From: Bacteroidota bacterium
Lineage (GTDB): Bacteria; Bacteroidota; Bacteroidia; Bacteroidales; Rikenellaceae
Direction of reading: 5' to 3'
DNA length: 6,233 nucleotides
NCBI GenBank assembly: GCA_023443765.1
Contig: JAEZTA010000175.1
Coordinates: 1-6,233 of the forward strand
Part shown: piece by piece, positions 1 to 6,233 of the stretch
Numbering within the stretch: position 1 is the stretch's first letter
How the letters are laid out: each line of letters begins with the position of its first letter
Notes under the pieces: model-generated
Database searches by the model: none
What the model saw: only the letters and a program-made list of their open reading frames with translations
Told to the model about the DNA's origin: nothing
Translations under genes and position numbers: made by a program

Positions 1-566
1 TGGTGAACCTGATCGGGATTTTCCTCGAAAAGATCGAATCGCCCGAAACGCACCACCTGGGGCTTTTCTTCGACAACGAGTGGAACGAGCAGAGCCGCGG
101 TTGTTACTCCTACGGTCACGACATCGAGGCTTCATGGCTGTTGCTCGAAGCCGCCCTTACGGTGGGCGACGCAGCACTGACGGAGCGTGTAAAAAAGCAC
201 TGCCGACGGATTGCCGACGCTGCGTTGGAAGGTTACACCCCCGACGGCAGCATGATCTACGAGCACCACGCAGACGGAACCCCCGACCGCGAACGTCATT
301 GGTGGGTACAGGCCGAATGTGTCGTAGGCCTCACATGGTTGTACCTGCACCACGGCGAGAAAGAGGCTCTTTCCCAGGCCAAAAAGACATGGAAATACAT
401 CCGGACCCATCTGGTCGATCCCCGGCAGGGTGAATGGTTCTGGAGCATCCGGGCAGACGGCTCCGTCAACCGCACGGACGACAAAGCAGGATTCTGGAAA
501 TGCCCCTACCACAACAGCCGCATGTGCCTCGAAGTGATGGCCTGCGCCGAATCTCAAAAACAATAG
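1..566 (+). CDS. Cellobiose 2-epimerase (AGE family), C-terminal part, 5'-truncated by window edge
   Basis: This enzyme should interconvert the reducing-end glucose and mannose of beta-1,4 disaccharides (cellobiose to glucosyl-mannose) in the cytoplasm. The reading frame is open to the left edge. The first in-frame GTG at base 3 is almost certainly an internal valine codon, because about half of the usual ~390-400 residue (alpha/alpha)6 barrel is missing. Numbering from that codon, the visible part has the epimerase signature YGHDIEASWLL (H39, E42, W45), HWWVQAE (W101, E105) and PYHNSR (H170). These match in order and spacing, within a residue, the two catalytic histidines and the substrate-binding Glu/Trp residues I recall for Ruminococcus albus cellobiose 2-epimerase. 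The related N-acylglucosamine 2-epimerases are less likely given the GHDIEASW motif. The gene converges on the pectinesterase gene and ends 5 bp before a shared terminator. Its promoter and operon partners lie outside the window, so a role in mannan or cello-oligosaccharide use is inference. Confidence 0.85.
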   Translation, partial: VNLIGIFLEKIESPETHHLGLFFDNEWNEQSRGCYSYGHDIEASWLLLEAALTVGDAALTERVKKHCRRIADAALEGYTPDGSMIYEHHADGTPDRERHWWVQAECVVGLTWLYLHHGEKEALSQAKKTWKYIRTHLVDPRQGEWFWSIRADGSVNRTDDKAGFWKCPYHNSRMCLEVMACAESQKQ

Positions 567-571
567 AAACA

Positions 572-602
572 AAAAGACGGGCCCTTACGGGGTCCGTCTT
601 TT
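572..602. terminator. Bidirectional intrinsic terminator between convergent genes
   Basis: A 13-bp stem (572-584 pairing with 590-602, with one G-T wobble at 581/593) encloses a 5-base loop. The outer A/T pairs give a T-run after the GC-rich core on each strand: TTTT then CGTTATT on plus, and TTTTT then GTTT on minus. It begins 5 bp after the epimerase stop codon on plus and 2 bp after the pectinesterase stop codon on minus. It therefore fills nearly all of the 38-bp intergenic gap and should end both transcripts. Confidence 0.88.
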
Positions 603-604
603 CG

Positions 605-1597
605 TTATTCGGGCAGTTCGTATGAAAATCTTCCGAGCGGCTCCCAGTCGTCGCGGAACTGCTCGGAGCCGGTCTTTTTGGCAAAGATTTGCTGAATGGT
701 GTATGCCATCACTTCGTCGTCGGTCAGCTCCCGCGACCACGCCACGCGCCCCGAACGACCGGCCCCGGACCCCGTACAGCCCCATTCGGCATAGTAAACG
801 TCGCCTTTGCGCGCCGCATCGTGCCAGTCGCGCCACCCCTCGGGGCGGATCGCCGCAGGCAGTTCACAGCGAATCCACACGGTGCGGGCCGTGGATTTCC
901 ACGGACGCCCCAGATAAACCCGCGTCACCCCCTCGGCCGCCGTCACGTCGCAGTTGAAAAAGACATAGCCGTATTTGTTACGTTCGGTCGTCGAAGCGGC
1001 GGTGATGAAGCTGTCGGCCTTGCAATGGATGCGGCAGCCGTCGAATACAACGATCGAAGGGCCGAAGATAAAATCGGTCGTCCCCTCGATCTGGCAGTGC
1101 TCGACGAACACCCGCGAAACATAGCCCCGCGTGAAAAAGGTGTCCTGATCGCCGATCAGCGTGCAGCCACGGAGGTGGATACGGTCGCCGCGGGTTTCGA
1201 GCGCTACGGCCTGCCCCACCCGTCCGGCGTCGTTCTCGACCGTAACTCCCTGCAGGAACACATCGTCGGCCTGCAACGACATCGTATAGCTGTCGTAGGT
1301 CGTCAGTTCGCAGCCGTCGACCATTTTACCCGCATAGTCGTTCCAGACGATGCGGACACTGTCATGGCCCAGGATGGCCACCTTGTCCTTGTAGACATCG
1401 AGCGTGACCTTTTCACGGTAGATTCCGGGCATGATCCGCACCGTACGCCATTCCGTGGGTTTCGACGGCAGGGCGTCGAAACACGCCTGGATCGTCCGGA
1501 AATTGCCGCCGCCGTTGCAGTCGACCGTATAGACCGCCTCTGCCGAAGCCCAGAGGCCCCGGCAGAGCAGGATTGCGAATAGCGTGAGACAACGCAT
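605..1597 (-). CDS. Secreted pectin methylesterase (pectinesterase, family CE8)
   Basis: The enzyme hydrolyses methyl esters of homogalacturonan, giving polygalacturonate and methanol and opening pectin to lyases and hydrolases. The 330 residues contain the full CE8 signature set: GIYRE (58-62), GQAVAL (128-133), GDQDTFF (149-155, D152 as general acid/base), DFIFG (175-179, D175 as nucleophile) and LGRPW (229-233, R231). The chain fits a right-handed beta-helix of normal bacterial length. Residues 1 to about 20 form a signal peptide with a short hydrophobic core and a likely SPase I site near ASA-EA. C12 has no Gly or Ala before it, so it does not look like a lipobox, and a periplasmic or exported soluble protein is more likely than a lipoprotein. 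The ATG is 7 bp after the uxaA stop codon with no room for a promoter, so this is the last gene of that operon. All catalytic residues are present. The family call is firm; the exact pectin substrate is not known. Confidence 0.94.
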   Translation of the reverse strand: MRCLTLFAILLCRGLWASAEAVYTVDCNGGGNFRTIQACFDALPSKPTEWRTVRIMPGIYREKVTLDVYKDKVAILGHDSVRIVWNDYAGKMVDGCELTTYDSYTMSLQADDVFLQGVTVENDAGRVGQAVALETRGDRIHLRGCTLIGDQDTFFTRGYVSRVFVEHCQIEGTTDFIFGPSIVVFDGCRIHCKADSFITAASTTERNKYGYVFFNCDVTAAEGVTRVYLGRPWKSTARTVWIRCELPAAIRPEGWRDWHDAARKGDVYYAEWGCTGSGAGRSGRVAWSRELTDDEVMAYTIQQIFAKKTGSEQFRDDWEPLGRFSYELPE

Positions 1598-1604
1598 AGC
1601 GCAG

Positions 1605-3092
1605 CTAAAGCGTTACACCCGTCTTGAAGATGGCGATCTCCTTGAAACCCGTCTTCTCGTGCTTCAGGTGCTCGCCGTCGGCCGTGGCCATCACCTTGTC
1701 GATAAAGCGGTCCAGCACGACCTGCGGTTCTTCGTCCTCGACCAGCGTTCCGGCATTGAAGTCGATCCAGTTGGCCTTGAACCCGGCGAGCTGCGTGTTG
1801 GTCGAAACCTTCATCGTAGGCACGAACGCCCCGAACGGCGTGCCGCGTCCCGTCGTGAAGAGCACAAGCTGGCAGCCCGAGAGAGCCAATGCCGAAGCGG
1901 CCACCAGGTCGTTGCCGGGAGCCTGCAGGAGATTCAGGCCGGGTTTCACGATCGGCTGGGCATAGGTCAGCACGTCGACGACCTGCTGCGCCCCGCCCTT
2001 CTGGACACAGCCCAGCGACTTCTCTTCGAGCGTCGTGATGCCGCCCTTCTTGTTGCCCGGCGAAGGGTTCTCGTAGATCGGCTGGTCGTATTTGCGGAAA
2101 TAGTGCTTGAAATCGTTGATCAGGCAGACCGTCTCGTCGAAAACCCGGCGGTCCGAGGCGCGGTTCATCAGGATCGTCTCGGCGCCGAACATCTCGGGAA
2201 CCTCGGTCAGCACCGTTGTGCCGCCCTGCGCGATCAGCCAGTCGGAGAACAACCCCACCAGCGGATTGGCCGTGATGCCCGAAAAGCCGTCCGACCCGCC
2301 GCACTTCAAGCCCACCTTGAGGTAAGAGAGCGGAAGCGGCTGGCGTTTATCGGCTTTCGTTTTCTCGACCAGTTCGCGGCAAATCTCGAAGCCGGCCTCG
2401 ATCTCGTCCTCGACCTCCTGCGCGATGAGGAACTTCACGCGCTCGTCGTCCCACGTGCCGATCACCTCTTTGAGGGCCGACACCTGGTTGTTCTCGCACC
2501 CGAGGCCCAGCACCAGCACGGCGCCCGCATTGGGATGCTTCACCAGCGCGGCCAACGCCTTCTGCGTATTGGCATGGTCGTCGCCCAGCTGCGAACAGCC
2601 GTAGTTGTGGGTGTAAACCCGCACGTCGTCGAGGTGCGAACAGTCGCACTCACGCTTCACGCGCTCGACGATGGCCTGCGCCTGTCCGTTGACGCACCCC
2701 ACCGAAGGCACGATCCACAGTTCGTTGCGGATGCCCATCGTGTCGTTCGGGCGGAGGTAGCCCATCACCTTCACGTCGCGTTTGGCGTAGTCCACCTCGT
2801 AGACCTGCGGGGTGTAGGCGTATTCGAGGTCGTCGCGCAGATTGGTTTTCAGGTTGTGGGAGTGTATCCATCCGCCCTGCGGCACAGTCTCCGTGGCATG
2901 CCCGATGGGATAGCCGTATTTCACAACGTCCTCGCCCCCGGCAATATCACGCAGGGCGAATTTGTGGCCGCGGGCAATGTCCTCGCGGAGCGTCACGCCG
3001 ACGCCGTCGACATCGACCGTTTCGCCTTTCGAAAGGTCCGCAAGCGCCACGGCGACGTTATCCGCGGCATTGATTTTCAGGAATCGTTTCAT
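1605..3092 (-). CDS. uxaA: Altronate dehydratase (D-altronate to 2-keto-3-deoxygluconate)
   Basis: This cytoplasmic metal-dependent lyase dehydrates D-altronate to 2-dehydro-3-deoxy-D-gluconate, the last step specific to galacturonate catabolism. I chose the ATG at 3092, which gives 495 residues beginning MKRFLKINAADNVAVAL; this equals the length I recall for E. coli UxaA. An upstream in-frame ATG at 3188 would add 32 residues of non-family sequence that read through the intergenic hairpin and promoter region, so I reject it. Residues ~10-90 form the SAF-type N-terminal domain, ending in GGWIHSHN (73-80, H77 and H79). The rest is the D-galactarate dehydratase/altronate hydrolase core, with conserved cysteine-glycine motifs at SVGCVNG (C133), NYGCSQ (C166), GLGCENNQ (C199), LKCGGSDGFSG (C264) and LGCVQKGG (C362). 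The galactarate dehydratase GarD is a paralogue with similar motifs, but the neighbouring uxaB and transporter genes favour altronate. No Shine-Dalgarno sequence precedes the start. The pectinesterase gene follows after 7 bp. Confidence 0.94.
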   Translation of the reverse strand: MKRFLKINAADNVAVALADLSKGETVDVDGVGVTLREDIARGHKFALRDIAGGEDVVKYGYPIGHATETVPQGGWIHSHNLKTNLRDDLEYAYTPQVYEVDYAKRDVKVMGYLRPNDTMGIRNELWIVPSVGCVNGQAQAIVERVKRECDCSHLDDVRVYTHNYGCSQLGDDHANTQKALAALVKHPNAGAVLVLGLGCENNQVSALKEVIGTWDDERVKFLIAQEVEDEIEAGFEICRELVEKTKADKRQPLPLSYLKVGLKCGGSDGFSGITANPLVGLFSDWLIAQGGTTVLTEVPEMFGAETILMNRASDRRVFDETVCLINDFKHYFRKYDQPIYENPSPGNKKGGITTLEEKSLGCVQKGGAQQVVDVLTYAQPIVKPGLNLLQAPGNDLVAASALALSGCQLVLFTTGRGTPFGAFVPTMKVSTNTQLAGFKANWIDFNAGTLVEDEEPQVVLDRFIDKVMATADGEHLKHEKTGFKEIAIFKTGVTL

Positions 3093-3128
3093 ATTCGTCA
3101 AGGTCTGAAAAAGGCAGGACCGGCCTCT

Positions 3129-3161
3129 GCAAAGATGCCATATCCTACCCCGATAATTAAA
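3129..3161 (-). promoter_or_regulatory. Possible Bacteroidota-type promoter for uxaA
   Basis: Read on the minus strand, TTTA (3161-3158) is followed after 20 bases by CATCTTTG (3137-3130). This resembles the Bacteroides sigma-ABfr pattern of TTTG at -33 and TAnnTTTG at -7, with one mismatch in each box. Transcription would begin roughly 30 bases before the uxaA ATG at 3092. It was found by eye only, and such short motifs can arise by chance, although this stretch is the most AT-rich part of the gap. Confidence 0.35.
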
Positions 3162-3185
3162 TAGCCATCCACCGCAGCGTTTCTT

Positions 3186-3211
3186 CAAGCCCCCGCCGAA
3201 GCGGGGGCTTG
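3186..3211 (-). repeat. Perfect GC-rich hairpin with UUCG tetraloop on the transcript
   Basis: Bases 3186-3196 (CAAGCCCCCGC) pair perfectly with 3201-3211 over 11 bp. On the minus-strand transcript the loop is UUCG closed by a C-G pair, an exceptionally stable tetraloop. No T-run follows on either strand, so it is not a standard intrinsic terminator. It sits downstream of uxaB and upstream of the uxaA promoter candidate. It could act as an RNA 3' end stabiliser or processing barrier, be part of a compound terminator, or be a copy of a dispersed intergenic repeat. The structure is certain; the function is inference. Confidence 0.6.
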
Positions 3212-3227
3212 GGGGTGGGTCAGACTT

Positions 3228-3249
3228 GCAAACACGGCCAAAGGCCGTG
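3228..3249 (-). terminator. Hairpin downstream of uxaB, possible weak terminator
   Basis: Bases 3233-3239 (CACGGCC) and 3243-3249 (GGCCGTG) form a perfect 7-bp stem with a 3-base loop. On the minus strand the stem is followed by TTTGCAAG, so only a short T-run is present. It lies about 53 bases after the uxaB stop codon and 22 bases before the stronger hairpin at 3211-3186. Together they could reduce read-through into uxaA or protect the exuT-uxaB mRNA. The 17-bp palindrome could also be a protein-binding operator, but its place close behind uxaB suits an RNA structure better. Confidence 0.45.
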
Positions 3250-3302
3250 ACGTAAGCCGTTCGAAACGCCGATCCGGGGCTGTGAACCGGAATCGTTCCG
3301 CC

Positions 3303-4760
3303 TTATTTCTCCAGCAGTTTGGCCAAAGCGGCTTTCATGCCCAGCGTCTCGATGTCGCGGACATAGCCCGCAACGGCCGGAACGAAGCCCGGGACCTCCG
3401 AGAAATCGACGGTGAAGATGCCGCTTTTGCTGACGATCTTCGCAATCGTCGCTTCCAGGTCGTTCGAATCCCAGGCAGCGCGGATATACTCCACGAACTC
3501 CTTCGTATCGTCGGGTTCGAAGCCGCTCTTAGGCCCGTAGAGGGTCATCAGCGCGGCGAACGTAAAGCATTCGCGTTCGGCGAGTTTGTGCGCCTTGAAC
3601 CAGTTGTCCTTAACGGTCGGATAGTTGCGCGCCTCCCACTTCGACAGCGAGTTGAGCGAAATCGACCGGAGCATATGCTTGATGAAGGGGTTGTAGAAGC
3701 GTTCCAGAATCCCGGCTGCAAACTTCGTCAGTTCCTCGCGGTCCTCGTCGATCATCGGGATCACCTCCTCGGCGACCATTTCGTTGATGAACCGTTCGAT
3801 CGCGGGCGTGTTGAAAGCGTCCATCACCGTCTCGCAGCCCATTTGCAGAGCGATGGGAACCATGCCCGTATGCGAGCCGTTCAGGATGCGGACTTTCTTG
3901 TCGCGGAACTGCTTGATCGAAGGCATGAAGATCACATGCAGGCCCGCCTTGTCCAGCGGCAATTCCTTCATCACCTCCTTATAGCCCGGGCCGCCGATGG
4001 CCCACAGGTGGTACAACTCGGCCTTCACCACGAGGTTGTCGTCATAACCGATCTCCTGCTTGATCTCGTCGATCTGCTCACGGGGGAATCCCGGGACGAT
4101 GCGGTCGACGAGCGTATCGCAGAAGTGGCAGTTCTTCTCCACCCAGTCGATGAAATCCTGCCCCAGCTTGTGGTATTCGGCGTGTTTGATGACGTATTCG
4201 TGCAACGTCGAGCCGTTGTTCTCGATCAACTCGCAGCAGATGATGCACAGGCCTTTCGTGGGGTCGCCGTTGAAGTGCTTGAAGCGCTTGTAGAGCAGCG
4301 CCGTCATCTTCGCGGGATACGACTTCGGCGGCTCGGCCGTCAGGTCGTCGCCCTCCTCATAGCGGATACCCGCCTCGGTGGTATTCGAAATGGTGATTTT
4401 CAGTTCCGGCGAGAGGAAATACTGCTCGTATTTCGCATAGTCGACATAGGGGTTGAACGAGTCCATCACGCTCTTCACCAGCCGCACATCCTTCTTGGGC
4501 TGTTTGTTCTCGATGCCCTCCAGGTAGACGTGGTACATGTTGTCCTGCTTGCGGAGCATGTCGATCATGCCGAGCACCTTGTGTTCGGGGTCGATAATCG
4601 GCTGGCAGACAGCTATTCCGGCGTCCATAACGCCTTTTTCGTTGGCGATGTCGATCTGCCAGTCGACAAAGGCCCTCAGGAAGTTGCCTTCGCCGAACTG
4701 CAGGATGCGAACGGGGCGGCCGACCTTTTCGACGGTCGACTTATTCAGTTGTTTGATCAT
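3303..4760 (-). CDS. uxaB: Tagaturonate reductase (altronate oxidoreductase, mannitol dehydrogenase family)
   Basis: This cytoplasmic NADH-dependent enzyme reduces D-tagaturonate to D-altronate, the substrate of the UxaA encoded downstream. It has 485 residues, close to the ~483 I recall for E. coli UxaB. The N-terminal Rossmann domain has the dinucleotide-binding loop LQFGEGNFLRAF (20-31) and the SNTTEAG segment (125-131). The C-terminal helical domain carries the long-chain mannitol dehydrogenase catalytic signature K-x4-N-x2-H in KVRILNGSH (K289, N294, H297). N182 in ENNGST probably completes the catalytic set. Fructuronate reductase (UxuB) and mannitol dehydrogenase are relatives, but ILNGSHTG and the adjacent altronate dehydratase point to UxaB. 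The ATG at 4760 lies 13 bp after the transporter stop codon, so the two genes are probably co-transcribed. The gap of about 210 bp that follows holds hairpins and may separate it from uxaA. Confidence 0.93.
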   Translation of the reverse strand: MIKQLNKSTVEKVGRPVRILQFGEGNFLRAFVDWQIDIANEKGVMDAGIAVCQPIIDPEHKVLGMIDMLRKQDNMYHVYLEGIENKQPKKDVRLVKSVMDSFNPYVDYAKYEQYFLSPELKITISNTTEAGIRYEEGDDLTAEPPKSYPAKMTALLYKRFKHFNGDPTKGLCIICCELIENNGSTLHEYVIKHAEYHKLGQDFIDWVEKNCHFCDTLVDRIVPGFPREQIDEIKQEIGYDDNLVVKAELYHLWAIGGPGYKEVMKELPLDKAGLHVIFMPSIKQFRDKKVRILNGSHTGMVPIALQMGCETVMDAFNTPAIERFINEMVAEEVIPMIDEDREELTKFAAGILERFYNPFIKHMLRSISLNSLSKWEARNYPTVKDNWFKAHKLAERECFTFAALMTLYGPKSGFEPDDTKEFVEYIRAAWDSNDLEATIAKIVSKSGIFTVDFSEVPGFVPAVAGYVRDIETLGMKAALAKLLEK

Positions 4761-4773
4761 AGCTAATTAATTG

Positions 4774-6231
4774 TTATTCAACAACAATAGGTCTATACTT
4801 CGGAACCAGTGCCTTCATCACGATCCAGCCGATCAGGTAAGCCACGGCGCAGATGCAGAAGACCACGAAATAACCGGCCGGTTTGCCTTCGAAGCCCATG
4901 TAAGTCATGTTGGTCTCCTCGGCATGTACGAACAGCCAGCCGGCGAACCATTGCAGGATCATCGAGCCGACGCCTCCGGCCATGCCGCCGATACCCGTCA
5001 CGGTAGCGATTGCCGACTTGGGGAACATGTCGCCGATGGTCGAGAAGATGTTGGCCGACCACGACTGGTGCGCTGCACCGCCCAGACCGATCAGGATGAT
5101 CGGGAACCACGGCGAGATCGTACCCATCGGCTGCGCCAGCAGCACGAGCAGCGGAATGAATGCGAAAATCAGCATGGCACGCATACGCGCGGCATAGGGA
5201 TTCAGGCCCGTTTTATTGATAATGATCGTCGGGAGCTTGCCGCCGTAGATCGAGAGCATCGTGATGGCGTAGAGCGTAAAGATCAGCGCGATGCCCAGTC
5301 CTTCGGAGGTCTTGATCCCGAACTGCGAATTGAGGTACGAAGGGGTCCAGAAGAGGAAGAACCACCACACGCCGTCGGTCATGAACTTACCGAAAGCGAA
5401 TGCCCACGTCTGCTTGAAACTCAGCGTTTTCCAGAAGGAGATTTTCTCACCCTCCTGCTCCTTTCCGACAGCCTCGCCATTGATCACTTCGTGCTGGTCC
5501 TGCTCGATGTATTCCAACTCGGCGGAGTTCACCTTCGGGTGGTCCGACGGTTTCTTATACATGAAGACCCAGAAGCCCATCCAGACAAAGCCCAGCGCAC
5601 CGATCACGATGAAGGCCATCTCCCAGCCCCAGGCCTTCGCCAGCAGCGGAATGGTCAGCGGGGCGAACAGTGCGCCGATCGAAGCGCCGGCGTTGAAGAT
5701 CGAGGTGGCATAGGCACGGTCCTTCTTGGGGAAGTACTCGGCGGTCACCTTAATAGCTGCGGGGAAGTTACCGGCTTCACCCAAAGCGAGGATGCAGCGT
5801 GCGGCGATGAAGAAATACATGCTGACCATAGCGATGGTCGCAGCCAAAGCCGATCCGGCCTCGACGGCGCGCAGCGCAGCAGCATTGGGAAGACCTACCC
5901 ACGCCTCAGTGGCGATACCGCACAGGGCGTGCAGACAGGCGCCTGCCGACCAGATGCCGATGGCCCACAGATAACCCTTCTTGGTCCCCATCCAGTCGAT
6001 GAAACGGCCGGCGAAGAGCATACAGAGGGCATAGACGAACGAAAAGATCGAAGTGATCAGGCCGTAGTGGTACTCGTTCCAGTGGAATTCGGGTTTGATA
6101 AACTCGTCCCACGTCAGCGAGAGCACCTGACGGTCGAGGTAGTTAACGGTCGTTGCGAAGAAGAGCATCGCACAGATGACCCAGCGATACTGCGTCATCT
6201 TCCCAGCGAGAGTCGATTTGTTGTTTGTCAT
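4774..6231 (-). CDS. exuT: Hexuronate MFS transporter (ExuT-like, anion:cation symporter family)
   Basis: This inner-membrane permease probably imports galacturonate and/or glucuronate by proton symport. It has 485 residues with about 12 membrane helices: six before a charged cytoplasmic loop (about 227-268) and six after it. Family marks are NYLDRQ in TM1 (30-35), the MFS motif A relative RFIDWMGTKKG after TM2 (76-86) and the hexuronate/ACS signature ALGEAGNFPAAIK at TM4 (149-161). A stretch of about 30 residues between TM3 and TM4 (roughly 106-135, rich in Ala) seems to be extra compared with the E. coli ExuT pattern. The start is ATG at 6231, two bases from the window edge. MTNNKSTLAGKMTQYRW fits a normal N-terminus, but a further upstream start or promoter cannot be seen. 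It is the first visible gene of the minus-strand cluster, ending 13 bp before uxaB. Substrate identity rests mainly on the uxaB and uxaA neighbours; a related sugar-acid anion is possible. Confidence 0.87.
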   Translation of the reverse strand: MTNNKSTLAGKMTQYRWVICAMLFFATTVNYLDRQVLSLTWDEFIKPEFHWNEYHYGLITSIFSFVYALCMLFAGRFIDWMGTKKGYLWAIGIWSAGACLHALCGIATEAWVGLPNAAALRAVEAGSALAATIAMVSMYFFIAARCILALGEAGNFPAAIKVTAEYFPKKDRAYATSIFNAGASIGALFAPLTIPLLAKAWGWEMAFIVIGALGFVWMGFWVFMYKKPSDHPKVNSAELEYIEQDQHEVINGEAVGKEQEGEKISFWKTLSFKQTWAFAFGKFMTDGVWWFFLFWTPSYLNSQFGIKTSEGLGIALIFTLYAITMLSIYGGKLPTIIINKTGLNPYAARMRAMLIFAFIPLLVLLAQPMGTISPWFPIILIGLGGAAHQSWSANIFSTIGDMFPKSAIATVTGIGGMAGGVGSMILQWFAGWLFVHAEETNMTYMGFEGKPAGYFVVFCICAVAYLIGWIVMKALVPKYRPIVVE

Positions 6232-6233
6232 TA

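Noticed and set aside
3..5. The GTG at base 3 as the true start of the epimerase gene.
   Set aside because: The protein would lack about half of the conserved barrel, and the frame is open to the window edge, so the gene simply begins outside the window.
689..1582. A 297-codon open frame on the plus strand opposite the pectinesterase gene.
   Set aside because: The minus strand carries all CE8 motifs; the plus-strand product has no family features and no independent expression signals.
1303..2304. A 333-codon minus-strand frame spanning the uxaA-pectinesterase junction in another register.
   Set aside because: It is out of frame with both conserved genes it overlaps and its product is Arg/Gly-rich with no motif. 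There is no sign of a frameshift, since both real frames are intact.
1584..3164. A 526-codon open frame on the plus strand opposite uxaA.
   Set aside because: It mirrors a clearly conserved gene, and its protein is a low-complexity mix of His, Arg, Val and Leu with no recognisable motif. Long antisense frames are common opposite GC-rich genes.
3233..3249. The 17-bp palindrome as an operator for a GntR- or LacI-type hexuronate regulator.
   Set aside because: It is about 70 bp upstream of the promoter candidate and just downstream of uxaB, no second copy occurs near another start in the window, and no regulator gene is visible. An RNA hairpin is the simpler reading.
3282..4766. A 494-codon open frame on the plus strand opposite uxaB.
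   Set aside because: It is the same codon-bias shadow: rich in Arg, Leu, Val, Asp and His, with no domain seen, while the opposite strand encodes a full UxaB with its catalytic residues.

Overview
The window looks like a chromosomal carbohydrate-utilisation locus from a GC-rich member of the Bacteroidota. An Alistipes-like genome is my best guess, made from protein style and base composition; I ran no search. No start codon is preceded by a clear Shine-Dalgarno sequence, which is normal for this phylum. I see no mobile element, CRISPR array, tRNA or rRNA.

Layout, left to right. Bases 1-566 (+) hold the C-terminal part of an N-acylglucosamine 2-epimerase family enzyme, best read as a cellobiose 2-epimerase, cut by the window edge. 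Bases 572-602 hold a strong hairpin with T-runs on both strands, which serves as a bidirectional terminator between convergent genes. From 605 to 6231 four genes lie on the minus strand. In transcription order (right to left) they are a hexuronate MFS transporter (exuT-like), tagaturonate reductase (uxaB), altronate dehydratase (uxaA) and a secreted family CE8 pectin methylesterase. The gaps are 13 bp (exuT-uxaB), about 210 bp (uxaB-uxaA) and 7 bp (uxaA-pectinesterase). The 210 bp gap holds two perfect hairpins and a possible promoter, so the cluster may be one operon with an internal processing or termination point, or two transcription units.

How the genes work together. The pectinesterase de-esterifies pectin outside the cytoplasm, so that lyases or hydrolases encoded elsewhere can release galacturonate. 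The transporter imports the hexuronate. An isomerase (UxaC), not encoded here, would convert galacturonate to tagaturonate. UxaB reduces tagaturonate to D-altronate, and UxaA dehydrates altronate to 2-keto-3-deoxygluconate, which enters central metabolism through KDG kinase and KDPG aldolase encoded elsewhere. The convergent epimerase is a separate unit tied to beta-glucoside or mannan-type disaccharides, with no visible link to the pectin genes.

Nothing here amounts to a new biological system. The points most worth a second look are the hairpin-rich uxaB-uxaA intergenic region, an apparent insertion between TM3 and TM4 of the transporter, and the coupling of a secreted pectinesterase to cytosolic altronate catabolism.
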